From NCBI GenBank assembly GCA_017427185.1, contig JAFRTJ010000030.1, positions 186,001 through 250,000 on the forward strand: a stretch of 64,000 nt of DNA, read 5' to 3'. The stretch is from Bacteroidaceae bacterium. Its GTDB lineage: Bacteria; Bacteroidota; Bacteroidia; Bacteroidales; Bacteroidaceae. Under the pieces are notes generated by a model, which ran no database searches, was not told where the DNA came from, and was given only the letters and a program-made list of their open reading frames with translations. This document shows positions 18,721 through 27,646 of the stretch, piece after piece. Within the stretch, counting starts at the first letter, position 1. Each line of letters starts with the position of its first letter. A program made the position numbers and the translations under genes.

Positions 18721-19592
18721 GTTCGAGGGTGATAGGTGAGACGAAACCAAAGGGCTTTTATGCGTTGATGTAGTGTGAGGTGGGACGATAGGATGAAGCT
18801 CAAGGGGAGAGGTCGATGAGGTACAATCTTTTCCTTGCCTCCATGCTGATGATACGAAAGTTGAGCATTCAGGGAACGTAGATACAGGGCAAAGTTCTGC
18901 TGGTTTTCTGGTAACTCCTGCAATTGAACCAATGCTTCAATGTAATCGGATAAAGCGTTTAATTTCGGTGTGTTGCTGATGCTGCCATCTCGTTTACAAT
19001 AGTAGTACATTCCATGCTTTGTTCCTCGTATCTTCGTAGCACGCTGAAGCACGTATGGAATGGTGAAGATGTCCTCGTAATATCGTCCTATGGGAAACGC
19101 AGTATCGCCCCAAAGCGAGCGTTTGAACAGCTTGTTGCATGCATAGCAATGGGTATATCCATTACGTTTCATCCACGTCTGGAAGTCGTAGGTTCCTTCG
19201 ATTGGATGGAAAGGATATTCCTTGGCAGACAGGTGGTCTACCATGATGGGATACTCCAGCACATCGGCATCCTCCATTTGTTCCAGACAAGCTGAAAGGG
19301 TGCCTTGAGCGAGATAATCATCAGAATCCACAAACGTAATGACTTCCCCTTTTGCTTCCTTTATTCCTGTGTTGCGTGCTGCACTCAATCCTTGGTTTTT
19401 GTCATGATTTATCAGTCTGAATGAAGGGCTTTTGCTGCACCATTCCTTACAGATGGCTTGGCTGTTGTCGTAGCTTCCATCATTGATCAGTATCACTTCA
19501 TAATCGCCCAACCCTTGTGTCAGGATTGATTCAAGGCACTTTGGCAAATGCTGCGCTACGTTGTAGACGGGGATGATGATACTGATTTTCAT
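18717..19592 (-). CDS. Family 2 glycosyltransferase
   Basis: This 291-residue GT-A enzyme has KISIIIPVYNVAQHLPKCLESI at the N-terminus, EVILINDGSYDNS near residue 35, GLSAARNTGIKEAKGEVITFVDSDDYL near 68-94 with the DSDD metal-binding motif, and a YYEDIF segment near 168. It is linked to its neighbours by four-base ATGA overlaps at both ends, so translation of the three glycosyltransferases is probably coupled. It would add one sugar to a lipid-linked oligosaccharide at the inner membrane. Specificity is not evident. Confidence 0.92.
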   Translation of the reverse strand: MKISIIIPVYNVAQHLPKCLESILTQGLGDYEVILINDGSYDNSQAICKEWCSKSPSFRLINHDKNQGLSAARNTGIKEAKGEVITFVDSDDYLAQGTLSACLEQMEDADVLEYPIMVDHLSAKEYPFHPIEGTYDFQTWMKRNGYTHCYACNKLFKRSLWGDTAFPIGRYYEDIFTIPYVLQRATKIRGTKHGMYYYCKRDGSISNTPKLNALSDYIEALVQLQELPENQQNFALYLRSLNAQLSYHQHGGKEKIVPHRPLPLSFILSSHLTLHQRIKALWFRLTYHPRT

Positions 19593-20686
19593 GTCTTACT
19601 CCAGAAATCAACATATTGCTGTGCCACCTTTTTATATTCGTGATGCCGGCGGATATACTCGATGGAATCACGTTTCAGTTGAGGAATCCGCTCAGGATTG
19701 AGCACAAGGGCCAGCAGTTTGCAGTATACATCTTCCATAGACGGAAGAACATTGATGATAGGTCGCAGTTCAGACTCTCCCAAGAGTTTGTAATGCTCAG
19801 GTTCGCCGCCTCCAACCAGGATCAAACCTCGCGACATCGCTAATAAGCCATTCATGGCTGGCGTATAACTGTACAGTTGATCCAGAAGGACGTCACTCTC
19901 GTCGAGCATCGTCTCGTAGAGGCTGAATGGGATATTCTCAGCTCGCTTGATAACGACCTTTTCAGGATATTCCTGCTTCAGCCTCTCAAGGGCGCGAAGC
20001 ATGATGTCTGTTCCCTTGTACTCGTTTCGCGTCTTTTGGATACCAATGAAGAAACGGATGGGCGAGGGAATCTCAGGACTGGGTGTGATGTCTGGCAATC
20101 GGATGGGGAAGGGGATGAACTGAAGTTTCTTGGCGTATTCAGGTAGATAGCTCATGTGGTATTCGTAGAGTCCTGAAATGATGCCGCTGCAGTCGTGAGC
20201 GATGAATGAGTTGATTTCCTTCTTTGGCCCAGATAGCCAATCTTTGATCATAAAGTCGATTTCTGCTGAATGACGCTGCTCGCTGCCCATGTTGAAATCG
20301 CTGTATCGAAAAGTCTTGCAATCCAAACCTGCCTTTACCCAATAATGATCCATGCCGAATGCGCCCAAGAAGACACGACGATTGTTGCGACGCAAGATGC
20401 TGTAGTATCTCCACATGCGTTCAGCCTTCAGGTCGAAGAAGATAGGATTGATCAGCTGCACCACATCGTAACCTTTCATCTGGGGAAGTATTCGCTCTAG
20501 GCGAAGCAAATAATGCATCGTGTCCAATGAGCCAAGTGAGTTCCTCTTCAGATTGATGTCGCGTGGATAATCCTTCCAGAGGTCGCCGTCAGACACAACA
20601 GTCACTTGGTGCCCAAGGGCTCGCAACCCTTCGGCCAACGTCCAGTGCACATTGCTGTATTCACCTATCAGAAGGACTTTCATCAC
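19589..20686 (-). CDS. Glycosyltransferase, GT4-like (GT-B fold)
   Basis: The protein has 365 residues; the two leading ATG codons (20686, 20683) are equally plausible starts. The N-terminal half opens with KVLLIGEYSNVHWTLAEGLRALGHQVTVVSDG, a GT-B donor-domain pattern. The C-terminal half has FFIGIQKTRNEYKGTDIMLRALERL, the spaced glutamate region near YETMLDESDVLLDQLY, and a GLLAMSRGLILVGGGEPEHY stretch corresponding to the EX7E/donor-sugar site of GT4 enzymes. It is the first gene of the operon and faces the flippase gene across a divergent promoter region. A role in surface polysaccharide assembly follows from context. Confidence 0.85.
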   Translation of the reverse strand: MMKVLLIGEYSNVHWTLAEGLRALGHQVTVVSDGDLWKDYPRDINLKRNSLGSLDTMHYLLRLERILPQMKGYDVVQLINPIFFDLKAERMWRYYSILRRNNRRVFLGAFGMDHYWVKAGLDCKTFRYSDFNMGSEQRHSAEIDFMIKDWLSGPKKEINSFIAHDCSGIISGLYEYHMSYLPEYAKKLQFIPFPIRLPDITPSPEIPSPIRFFIGIQKTRNEYKGTDIMLRALERLKQEYPEKVVIKRAENIPFSLYETMLDESDVLLDQLYSYTPAMNGLLAMSRGLILVGGGEPEHYKLLGESELRPIINVLPSMEDVYCKLLALVLNPERIPQLKRDSIEYIRRHHEYKKVAQQYVDFWSKT

Positions 20687-20743
20687 ATTTACAATTTGTC
20701 ATTAACAGCAGAGAAATCTCCTATGAGACTGCTCTTTAAATTA

Positions 20744-20775
20744 CAAAAGTATGTTTTTTCCTCCAATTCAACAAA
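20744..20775 (-). promoter_or_regulatory. Promoter of the glycosyltransferase operon
   Basis: Minus strand TACTTTTG (20744-20751) with TTTG (20772-20775) after 20 bases, an exact consensus match. The leader to the first gene is about 50 bases. Confidence 0.78.
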
Positions 20776-20793
20776 TATTTTGAATAAAAGTTG

Positions 20794-20801
20794 TACCTTT
20801 G
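20794..20801 (+). promoter_or_regulatory. -7 element for the flippase gene
   Basis: TACCTTTG lies 20 bases upstream of the chosen ATG at 20822. The -33 region is weak. It is divergent from and close to the glycosyltransferase promoter, so the two units may be co-regulated. Confidence 0.6.
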
Positions 20802-20821
20802 CGTGCCTCAAAAGGAAAGTA

Positions 20822-22348
20822 ATGGAAGAACTGAACAACCTGCATAACCTCGAAACAGAAGACACAAGCTACGATCATGTGTTGAAATACACAGGTGTCT
20901 TTGGTGGCGTTCAGGGGCTGAAGATGCTGGTTGCTATCATTCGAACCAAGCTGACAACCCACCTGTTGGGATCTGTGGGGTATGGCCTTATCTCTGTTTA
21001 CCAGTCCATTTCCGAATTTATTGTCAGTTGCAGCAATTTTGGAATTCCCTTGAATGCAACTCGTGAGATGAGTGAGCTTTTCGAGAATGGGACGGATGAG
21101 AATATTCAGCACAAAGTAAAGGTTATTCGTACATGGGTTCTTTGGGCTGCTCTCTTTGCCACCATTCTAACGATTCTCTTGTCACCCGTATTGAGTTATT
21201 TCTTTTTCAAGCACGACTGGAATCGTTATTGGGAAGTCATCATGCTTTGCCCGATTTTCATTTCTTTTCTGGTCGCAGAAGGTGAATGCTCGATACTGAA
21301 GGGATTGAGGCAGCTGAAACGAGTGGCCACCATAGAGACTTTTGCAGCAATAGCCACTCTCGTTTTGACTATACCTTTTTATTATTTTTGGAAATTGCAT
21401 GGGATTGTGATTGCTCTCATCTGCAGCACAGCAATGACGGCTCTCATCCATCTTTACTATAGTGTTCAACTGGTCAACTATCGTGTCAGTCTTTTCAGCA
21501 AGGAGATTTATCAAGAAGGTTTACCCATGATACGCAGAGGTATCCCTTATGTGTTGGCAGGCATTGCTAACTCAGGCATTACGTTGGCTATTCCTGCCTT
21601 GATATTGTTGAGTGGAACTTATTCTGACGTAGGGTATTATCGTGCTGGATACACTTTGATGGCGGCTTATGCAGGTATGGCATTCGTGGCTCTCGAAGCG
21701 GATTATTACCCTCGTCTTTCTTCTGTGAATCACGACACGATTCGTCTCAACCAGACGATCAACCAGCAGATTGACGTTTGCGTACTGCTGATTACACCTT
21801 TCTTGATTCTTTTCATCCTGGCGATGCCTATCGTCGTGAGATTGCTTTTCAAACCAGAGTTTCTGATTATTCTGGACATGACGGTTTGCTCAGCATTCTA
21901 TATGTTCTTTCGAGCCATCATGTTACCTGTTGCATACACCTCGCTTGCAAAGGGAGACAGCATAATGTTTCTCATCATGGAAGTTCTCTATGATATTGTG
22001 TTTGGTGTGCTTATGTGGTGGCTTTATTCCCAATTTGGCTTGGTTGGAGCAGGCGTTGCTCTTTCAGTAGCAGCCCTTTACGATATGCTCAGCATCGTGT
22101 TGGTTTATGGGTGGAGATACGGATGTCGTATCAGCGGACACACTTTGCGATTGATCATCTTTCAGTTCTTGTGCCTCGCGATAGCTGTCGCAGCATGTCT
22201 GCAAGGGAATCTGTATGTGAAGTACAGCGTGGGAAGTTTGGCAATACTTGTTTCTGCTTGGCGCAGTTGGAAACTTCTTGCCCGCCGATCTCAGATTGTG
22301 CACGATTTGGTGCGACGTTTCAGGCATCGTAGCGGCGATTGTTGCTAG
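20822..22348 (+). CDS. Wzx-like polysaccharide flippase (MVF/MATE superfamily)
   Basis: The protein has 508 residues from ATG 20822. The frame is open further upstream, but that would overlap the divergent gene and its promoter. It has about 12-14 membrane segments, for example VLWAALFATILTILLSPVLSYFFF, VATIETFAAIATLVLTIPFYYFW, ILVYGW-type helices and a final LIIFQFLCLAIAVAACL. The first loop, TGVFGGVQGLKMLVAIIRTKL, is typical of polysaccharide export flippases of the O-antigen transporter group. It would move lipid-linked oligosaccharide across the inner membrane for the three divergent glycosyltransferases. No polymerase or initiating transferase is in the window, so the locus continues elsewhere or is incomplete. 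Confidence 0.88.
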   Translation: MEELNNLHNLETEDTSYDHVLKYTGVFGGVQGLKMLVAIIRTKLTTHLLGSVGYGLISVYQSISEFIVSCSNFGIPLNATREMSELFENGTDENIQHKVKVIRTWVLWAALFATILTILLSPVLSYFFFKHDWNRYWEVIMLCPIFISFLVAEGECSILKGLRQLKRVATIETFAAIATLVLTIPFYYFWKLHGIVIALICSTAMTALIHLYYSVQLVNYRVSLFSKEIYQEGLPMIRRGIPYVLAGIANSGITLAIPALILLSGTYSDVGYYRAGYTLMAAYAGMAFVALEADYYPRLSSVNHDTIRLNQTINQQIDVCVLLITPFLILFILAMPIVVRLLFKPEFLIILDMTVCSAFYMFFRAIMLPVAYTSLAKGDSIMFLIMEVLYDIVFGVLMWWLYSQFGLVGAGVALSVAALYDMLSIVLVYGWRYGCRISGHTLRLIIFQFLCLAIAVAACLQGNLYVKYSVGSLAILVSAWRSWKLLARRSQIVHDLVRRFRHRSGDCC

Positions 22349-22395
22349 GAGAAAACCAACAAGGAAGAAGTTCTCGTGAAAAAAAACGAGGAAAA

Positions 22396-22427
22396 TTTGG
22401 ATACTTCACAGAAAAGATATACCTTTG
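22396..22427 (+). promoter_or_regulatory. tRNA-Pro promoter
   Basis: TTTG (22396-22399), a 20-base spacer and TACCTTTG (22420-22427), an exact consensus match. Confidence 0.82.
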
Positions 22428-22458
22428 CATCCGCTTTTCAGAAGTTACTGGCAAGTAT

Positions 22459-22531
22459 CGGGGTGTAGCGCAGTTGGTAGCGCACCTGGTTTGGGACCAG
22501 GTGGTCGCCCGTTCGAGTCGGGTCACCCCGA
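22459..22531 (+). tRNA. tRNA-Pro (anticodon TGG)
   Basis: The 73 bases have acceptor CGGGGTG/CACCCCG, anticodon stem CCTGG/CCAGG around loop TTTGGGA (anticodon TGG), T-arm GCCCG-TTCGAGT-CGGGT and discriminator A. No encoded CCA. Confidence 0.95.
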
Positions 22532-22583
22532 CACTTTAGGAGAAAGAGTTCTCGAATAAAAAAAGTATTTATTGAGCAAAATG

Positions 22584-22615
22584 TTTGGTGATTTGAAATA
22601 ATCATTGTACTTTTG
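22584..22615 (+). promoter_or_regulatory. tRNA-Cys promoter
   Basis: TTTG (22584-22587), a 20-base spacer and TACTTTTG (22608-22615). This shows that tRNA-Cys is transcribed separately from tRNA-Pro. Confidence 0.82.
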
Positions 22616-22634
22616 CATAGCATTTTCAAAAAAT

Positions 22635-22706
22635 GGTGCGTTGGATGAGTGGCTTAGTCAACGGTCTGCAAAACCGTCTACGGCGGTTCGAATCCGCCAC
22701 GCACCT
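22635..22706 (+). tRNA. tRNA-Cys (anticodon GCA)
   Basis: The 72 bases have acceptor GGTGCGT/ACGCACC, anticodon stem ACGGT/ACCGT around loop CTGCAAA (anticodon GCA), T-arm GGCGG-TTCGAAT-CCGCC and discriminator T. Confidence 0.94.
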
Positions 22707-22709
22707 CAG

Positions 22710-22751
22710 AAGAGGAATCCATTATCTTAGCGATGAGTGGGTTCCTCTTTT
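22710..22751 (+). terminator. tRNA-Cys terminator
   Basis: AAGAGGAATCC (22710-22720) pairs with GGTTCCTCTT (22740-22749), one bulged T, followed by TTTTG. Confidence 0.78.
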
Positions 22752-22871
22752 GTTTACAAAAGCAGCACGCCTTAATTCATTTTCTTTCCCCATCTTTATT
22801 CTGACAGATATTATCAGGGCATAAATGACTTTTTTTCTTCAAAATCATTAGGTCATATTATATAAAATGTG

Positions 22872-22879
22872 TAATTTTG
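22872..22879 (+). promoter_or_regulatory. -7 element for the serine operon
   Basis: TAATTTTG matches TAnnTTTG and lies 48 bases upstream of the serC ATG. A -33 TTTG at the right distance is not evident. Confidence 0.5.
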
Positions 22880-22927
22880 CATGATAAAAAGATTTTTCAG
22901 TAAACTACAAATTATAATGTTATCAAA

Positions 22928-23995
22928 ATGAAAAAGTACAATTTCAATCCGGGTCCTTCAATTCTCCCCAAAGAAGTAATTGAGGCAACAGCTGCTGCAT
23001 GTCTTGATTTTCAGGGTAGCGGTTTGTCTCTGATGGAGACCAGTCATCGTGCAAAGAACTTTCAACCTGTTGTGGACGAAGCTGTTGCATTGTTCAAGGA
23101 ATTGCTTGATATCCCTGAGGGGTACAGCGTGATTTTCTTGGGCGGAGGTGCAAGCTTGCAATTCTGCATGGTTCCCTATAATCTGCTGGAGAAAAAGGCT
23201 GCTTACCTGAATACTGGCGTTTGGGCAACCAAAGCAGAAAAGGAAGCCAAGTTGTTTGGAGAGGTTGTAGAGGTAGCATCAAGCAAAGACAAGAACTTTA
23301 CCTATGTGCCTCGTGATTTTGAGATTCCAGTAGATGCTGATTACCTGCATGTTACTACCAACAATACAATCTACGGTACAGAGTTGCTTCAGGATGTGGA
23401 TTCTCCCATCCCTGTAGTTGCTGATATGTCGAGCGACATCTTCTCTCGTCCTTTGGATGTGAGCAAGTATGGCATCATCTATGGTGGCGCTCAGAAGAAC
23501 TTGAGTATGGCAGGTGTGACCTTTGTCATCATTAAAGAGGATTTGTTGGGTAAGGTGAGCCGCCAGATTCCTACGATGCTGGATTATCGTACTCATGTGA
23601 AGAAGGGAAGCATGTTCAACACTCCTCCTGTAGTACCTATTTACTGTGCCCTGGAGAACCTGAGATGGATCAAGCGTCAAGGTGGTGTGAAGGCTATGGA
23701 GAAATTGGCCATCGAGCGTGCTAAGATTATCTACGACGAGATTGACCGCAATAAGCTGTTCGTGGGTACGGCTGAGGTTGATAGCCGTTCGCGCATGAAC
23801 CTCACATTCGTAATGGCTCCTGAGTATCAGGAATTGCAGGACGAGTTCCTCGCATTTGCTTCAGAGAAGGGTATGGTAGGTGTGAAGGGACATCGCGATG
23901 TCGGAGGCTTCCGTGCTAGCTGCTATAACGCGATGAGCATCGAAGGTTGCCAGGCTTTGGCTGCATGCATGAAGGAATTCGAGGCAAAGCATTAA
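22928..23995 (+). CDS. serC: Phosphoserine aminotransferase
   Basis: This 355-residue class V aminotransferase converts 3-phosphohydroxypyruvate and glutamate to phosphoserine and 2-oxoglutarate in serine synthesis. The N-terminal [11 protein letters not shown] is diagnostic. ISFLGGG-type [12 protein letters not shown] (about 70) and the PLP-binding lysine in [13 protein letters not shown] (about 195) are intact, as is the late substrate-binding [16 protein letters not shown] (about 325). Length matches SerC. serA follows 62 bases later, and that spacer is filled almost wholly by repeat array C. Confidence 0.97.
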   Translation: MKKYNFNPGPSILPKEVIEATAAACLDFQGSGLSLMETSHRAKNFQPVVDEAVALFKELLDIPEGYSVIFLGGGASLQFCMVPYNLLEKKAAYLNTGVWATKAEKEAKLFGEVVEVASSKDKNFTYVPRDFEIPVDADYLHVTTNNTIYGTELLQDVDSPIPVVADMSSDIFSRPLDVSKYGIIYGGAQKNLSMAGVTFVIIKEDLLGKVSRQIPTMLDYRTHVKKGSMFNTPPVVPIYCALENLRWIKRQGGVKAMEKLAIERAKIIYDEIDRNKLFVGTAEVDSRSRMNLTFVMAPEYQELQDEFLAFASEKGMVGVKGHRDVGGFRASCYNAMSIEGCQALAACMKEFEAKH

Positions 23996-24006
23996 CATAG
24001 AAAACT

Positions 24007-24060
24007 CAACACGTTAACTTCGCGAATTCAACACGTTAACTTTGAAAACTCAACACGTTG
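24007..24060. repeat. 22-bp phased CAACRYGTTG array C (3 units) between serC and serA
   Basis: Cores begin at 24007, 24029 and 24051 (CAACACGTTA, CAACACGTTA, CAACACGTTG), each exactly 22 bases apart and all in the sense direction of serC and serA. The last core ends six bases before the serA ATG at 24067. Its final TTG is itself an in-frame potential start codon (24058). This is the only array lying inside an apparent operon. Confidence 0.93.
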
Positions 24061-24066
24061 AAAAAG

Positions 24067-24987
24067 ATGAAAGTATTAGTTGCAACAGAGAAGCCATTCA
24101 GCAAGGTTGCTGTGGATGGCATTAAGGCAGTTACAGATGCTGCTGGATATGAGCTTGTTCTTTTGGAGAAATATACGGATAAGAGCCAGTTTCTGAATGC
24201 TGTGGCTGATGTCGACGCCATGATCATCCGCTCTGACAAGGTAGATGCTGAAGTGCTTGACGCTGCCAAGAATCTGAAGATTGTGGTTCGCGCTGGTGCT
24301 GGTTATGACAATATCGACCTTGAAGCAGCTACTGCTCACAAGGTGGTTGCCATGAATACTCCTGGTCAGAATGCCAACAGTGTGGCAGAGCTGGTATTCG
24401 GATTACTTGTTTATGCAGTTCGTAATTTCTTTAACGGCACAAGTGGTACTGAGTTGAAGGGTAAGAAACTGGGTATTCTTGCATTTGGTAATGTAGGTCG
24501 CAATGTGGCTCGTATTGCCAAAGGTTTTGGAATGGAAATCGCTGCCTATGATGCATATTGCCCCAAAGAAGTCATTGAAGATGCTGGCGTAGTTGTTGTG
24601 GATAGTCAGGATGCTCTCTTCGAGACGTGTGACATCGTTTCCCTCCACATCCCAGCAACTCCAGAGACCAAGCAGAGCATCAATGCCGCATTGGTTGGAA
24701 AACTGAAGAAGGGAGGTATTTTGGTGAATACTGCCCGCAAGGAAGTAATCAATGAACCAGAATTGCTGGCATTACTCGAGGAACGTACCGACTTGAAGTA
24801 CGTTACAGATATCAAACCTGATATGGATGCTGAGTATGCAGAAAAACTTTCTGGACGCTATTTCGCCACTCCCAAGAAGATGGGTGCTCAGACAGCAGAG
24901 GCAAATGTGAATGCCGGAATTGCAGCAGCCAATCAGATTGTTGGATATCTGGAACAGGGCATCACCAAGTTCCAAGTCAATAAGTAA
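24067..24987 (+). CDS. serA: D-3-phosphoglycerate dehydrogenase
   Basis: The protein has 306 residues from ATG 24067; an in-frame TTG at 24058 would add three residues (MKK). This is the short SerA form without a C-terminal ACT domain, so allosteric serine feedback through ACT is not expected. It oxidises 3-phosphoglycerate to 3-phosphohydroxypyruvate with NAD. The NAD-binding motif is LGILAFGNVGRNVA near residue 138. NVAELVFGLL-like NSVAELVFGLLVYA precedes it, and VNTARKEVINEPELL near 220 carries the catalytic arginine region. The usual catalytic histidine region near the C-terminus reads TPKKMGAQTAEA. Its 5' region is made of repeat array C. Confidence 0.94.
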   Translation: MKVLVATEKPFSKVAVDGIKAVTDAAGYELVLLEKYTDKSQFLNAVADVDAMIIRSDKVDAEVLDAAKNLKIVVRAGAGYDNIDLEAATAHKVVAMNTPGQNANSVAELVFGLLVYAVRNFFNGTSGTELKGKKLGILAFGNVGRNVARIAKGFGMEIAAYDAYCPKEVIEDAGVVVVDSQDALFETCDIVSLHIPATPETKQSINAALVGKLKKGGILVNTARKEVINEPELLALLEERTDLKYVTDIKPDMDAEYAEKLSGRYFATPKKMGAQTAEANVNAGIAAANQIVGYLEQGITKFQVNK

Positions 24988-25000
24988 GATTTCTGTATTT

Positions 25001-26248
25001 ATGGCAAGGATAAAACCTTTTAAGGGCCTTCGTCCACCTAAGGATTTGGTTGAACAGGTAGAATCCCGTCCCTATGACGTCTTGAACAGCGAGGAAGCTC
25101 GTGCAGAAGCTGGTGACAATGAAAAGTCATTGTATCACATCATCAAGCCTGAAATAGACTTCCCTGTCGGAACAAGTGAGTACGATCCTCGTGTGTATGA
25201 ACGTGCAGCAGAGAATTTTGCTAAGTTTCAGCGCAATGGATGGCTCAGACAGGATGATAAGGAAATGTTCTATATCTATGCTCAAACCATGAATGGAAAA
25301 ACCCAATATGGTTTGGTTGTGGCTGCTTGGGTGGAGGACTACATGAATGGAGTAATAAAGAAGCATGAATTGACACGTCGTGACAAGGAAGAGGACCGCA
25401 TGAAACATGTTCGCGTAAATGATGCCAATATGGAGCCTGTCTTCTTTGCATATCCTGACAATCAGGTGATTGATGCTTTGGTTGCTCGTATCACGAAAGG
25501 AGATCCTGAGTATGATTTCATAGCCCCTATTGATGGATTCCGTCATCAGTTCTGGTTGGTTGATGATGTGGATGACATACAAACTGTTGTGGATACATTT
25601 GCAAAGATTCCCTCACTCTACATTGCTGATGGACATCATCGAAGTGCGGCTGCTGCCTTAGTGGGTGCAGAGAAAGCTCGCTTGAATCCCAATCATCGTG
25701 GTGATGAAGAATACAATTATTTCATGGCTGTATGCTTTCCTGCTAGCCAGCTGACCATTCTTGACTATAATCGTGTTGTTAAGGATCTGAATGGCAGGAC
25801 TCCAGAGGATTTTCTTAATGCTCTTTCTCAGAACTTTATTGTTGTGGAGAAGGGTACAGAAGAGTATCGTCCTAAGCGTTATCATGAATTCAGTTTATAC
25901 TTGGCTGGAAAGTGGTATAGTTTGGAATTGAAATCAGGCAAATGCGATGAATCAGATCCTATTGGAAGTCTTGATGTCAGTATCAGTAGCAGACTGATTC
26001 TGGATGAATTGTTGGACATTAAGGATCTTCGCAAAGACAATCGTATTGATTTCGTTGGAGGATTGCGTGGCTTGGGTGAGTTGAAGCGTCGTGTGGACAG
26101 TGGAGAGATGAAATTTGCTCTTGCCCTATATCCTGTCAGCATGGATCAGATTATGAAGATTGCTGATACTGGAAACATTATGCCCCCCAAAGCTACTTGG
26201 TTCGAACCCAAACTGCGTAGTGGCCTTGTGATTCATAAACTCAGTTGA
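25001..26248 (+). CDS. DUF1015 family protein of the serine operon
   Basis: The protein has 415 residues from ATG 25001, 13 bases after the serA stop. It begins MARIKPFKGLRPPKDLVEQVESRPYDVL, the conserved opening of DUF1015. Further conserved blocks are SEYDPRVYERAAENF, PIDGFRHQFWLVDD, IADGHHRSAAAALVG (about 208) and the C-terminal PPKATWFEPKLRSGLVIHKL. The family is soluble and cytoplasmic. In Bacteroidetes it repeatedly neighbours serA and serC, which suggests a link to serine metabolism. The HxH-type GHHRSAA motif looks like an active site, but no reaction can be assigned. Confidence 0.9.
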   Translation: MARIKPFKGLRPPKDLVEQVESRPYDVLNSEEARAEAGDNEKSLYHIIKPEIDFPVGTSEYDPRVYERAAENFAKFQRNGWLRQDDKEMFYIYAQTMNGKTQYGLVVAAWVEDYMNGVIKKHELTRRDKEEDRMKHVRVNDANMEPVFFAYPDNQVIDALVARITKGDPEYDFIAPIDGFRHQFWLVDDVDDIQTVVDTFAKIPSLYIADGHHRSAAAALVGAEKARLNPNHRGDEEYNYFMAVCFPASQLTILDYNRVVKDLNGRTPEDFLNALSQNFIVVEKGTEEYRPKRYHEFSLYLAGKWYSLELKSGKCDESDPIGSLDVSISSRLILDELLDIKDLRKDNRIDFVGGLRGLGELKRRVDSGEMKFALALYPVSMDQIMKIADTGNIMPPKATWFEPKLRSGLVIHKLS

Positions 26249-26835
26249 TGATTGATGAATACAAAACCATAAATGCAGAAAGCAAGGGAACTTACTCGGA
26301 GTTGAGGAGTAAGTTCCTTGCTTTTGCTCATCCCGTTCGTACTGTGGATGAGGCTATGTCTTTTGTGGAATATTATCAACGGAAATATTACGATGCTCGA
26401 CATTGTTGTTGGGCTTATATGCTTGGAGCTGAGAGGGAGACATTCCGTTCAAATGATAATGGAGAACCAAGCGGAACAGCTGGAAAACCCATCTTGGGGC
26501 AGATTAACAGTAATGAGCTGACGGATATCATCATTTTGGTCATACGTTATTTTGGTGGTGTGAAATTGGGTACAAGTGGGTTGATAGGGGCGTATAAAAC
26601 TGCTGCTGCAGATGCTATTCAGAATGCTGAGATTGTAACGCGTACGGTTGACGAAGAATATACTTTTGATTTTGAGTATCCGTTGATGAATGCTGTGATG
26701 AAAGTTGTTCGTGATATGGATGCTCGTATCGTAAGTCAATCTTATGATATGGATTGCAGGATGACTCTCTCCATTCGACGGAGCAAAATGGATGAACTCA
26801 AGGAAAAAGTTGCTAAAGCATTATCCCCGTTCTAG
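26248..26835 (+). CDS. IMPACT/YigZ family protein
   Basis: The protein has 195 residues. The ATG at 26248 overlaps the stop of the preceding gene by one base; a TTG at 26245 is also in frame. The UPF0029 core is clear: SKFLAFAHPVRTVDEAMSFV, ARHCCWAYMLG (about 52), SNDNGEPSGTAGKPIL (about 72) and VIRYFGGVKLGTSGLIGAY (about 99). Proteins of this family occur in all domains and are associated with translation or stress control (YigZ in bacteria, IMPACT in eukaryotes). The molecular role in bacteria is not settled. It is the last gene of the serine operon, and its 3' end overlaps the convergent HAD gene by 15 bases. Confidence 0.93.
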   Translation: MIDEYKTINAESKGTYSELRSKFLAFAHPVRTVDEAMSFVEYYQRKYYDARHCCWAYMLGAERETFRSNDNGEPSGTAGKPILGQINSNELTDIIILVIRYFGGVKLGTSGLIGAYKTAAADAIQNAEIVTRTVDEEYTFDFEYPLMNAVMKVVRDMDARIVSQSYDMDCRMTLSIRRSKMDELKEKVAKALSPF

Positions 26836-27639
26836 TACAAATTTTTCTATTGCTTCCGCTACGCCCCCTTCATTATTATTGTTGTACGTGACGTAATCAG
26901 CTACTTGACACACTTCAGGTGCAGCATTCTTAAGTGCAACTCCCAAACCTGCATAGCTTATCATGTTCAGGTCGTTATATCCATCCCCAATAGCAATTAC
27001 TTCTTCCTTATCAACCCCGATGATGTTTAGCAAGTGAGCAAGACCGTTTGCTTTGTCGATTCCATAAGGCATTACTTCCAGAAAAAAGGGTTCACTTCGG
27101 CAGATACTAAGCTTTCCCTTACTCTCACGTGCCATTGTCAGTTCCAATTGATGTAATGGTTCAGGTTCACCTGCAATCAGACATTTTGGTACGGGAAAAG
27201 TGAATGTCTCCAAGAAGTTATCCAAATGAAGTAAGGGCATTCGATTGAGGGATGCCGCATATGCTACATATTTGTTTTCAGTATCTTCGGAAGCAATTGC
27301 TTCATCTTTGTAGCTTAGAATTACGAAATCGCCCTTCTTACTGCAATTGTAGAGGTAAGGTATATACTCTGGTTGGAGATATTTTTGATAAAGAGTTTCT
27401 TTTGACTGATAATCAAGGATAAGTCCACCATTGTATGCCATCACATATCCATTGAACTTTTCCAGAGAAATTTTGGCTGCAACAGGAATGATTCCAGGAA
27501 TGGGACGACCACTGGCCAAAATTACTTTTACGCCATGTTTCTGTGCTTCATGCAATGCATCAATGTTTCTTTGTGGAATCTCTTTTTGAGTATTGGTGAG
27601 TGTGCCATCCAAATCTAAAGCAATAATCTTATATTTCAT
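26821..27639 (-). CDS. Cof-type HAD-superfamily phosphatase
   Basis: The protein has 272 residues from ATG 27639; an ATG at 27666 would overlap the upstream FHA gene. HAD motif I is IIALDLDGTLTNTQ, motif II is VILASGRP (about 43), the lysine motif lies in the middle, and motif IV is VIAIGDGYNDLNMI (about 222). The large C2-type cap between motifs II and III is typical of Cof/YidA hydrolases, which dephosphorylate sugar phosphates, pyridoxal phosphate or flavin nucleotides in the cytoplasm. Substrate is not predictable. The 3' end overlaps the convergent IMPACT gene. Confidence 0.93.
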   Translation of the reverse strand: MKYKIIALDLDGTLTNTQKEIPQRNIDALHEAQKHGVKVILASGRPIPGIIPVAAKISLEKFNGYVMAYNGGLILDYQSKETLYQKYLQPEYIPYLYNCSKKGDFVILSYKDEAIASEDTENKYVAYAASLNRMPLLHLDNFLETFTFPVPKCLIAGEPEPLHQLELTMARESKGKLSICRSEPFFLEVMPYGIDKANGLAHLLNIIGVDKEEVIAIGDGYNDLNMISYAGLGVALKNAAPEVCQVADYVTYNNNNEGGVAEAIEKFVLERG

Positions 27640-27646
27640 ACCCAGA

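Noticed and set aside
20606..20821. Upstream extension of the flippase frame
   Set aside because: It would overlap the divergent glycosyltransferase gene and both promoters, and its residues do not look like a membrane protein.
24058..24066. TTG start for serA
   Set aside because: The TTG is the last three bases of a repeat core, and an ATG with family-typical start MKVLVATEKPF follows nine bases later. Kept as an alternative only.
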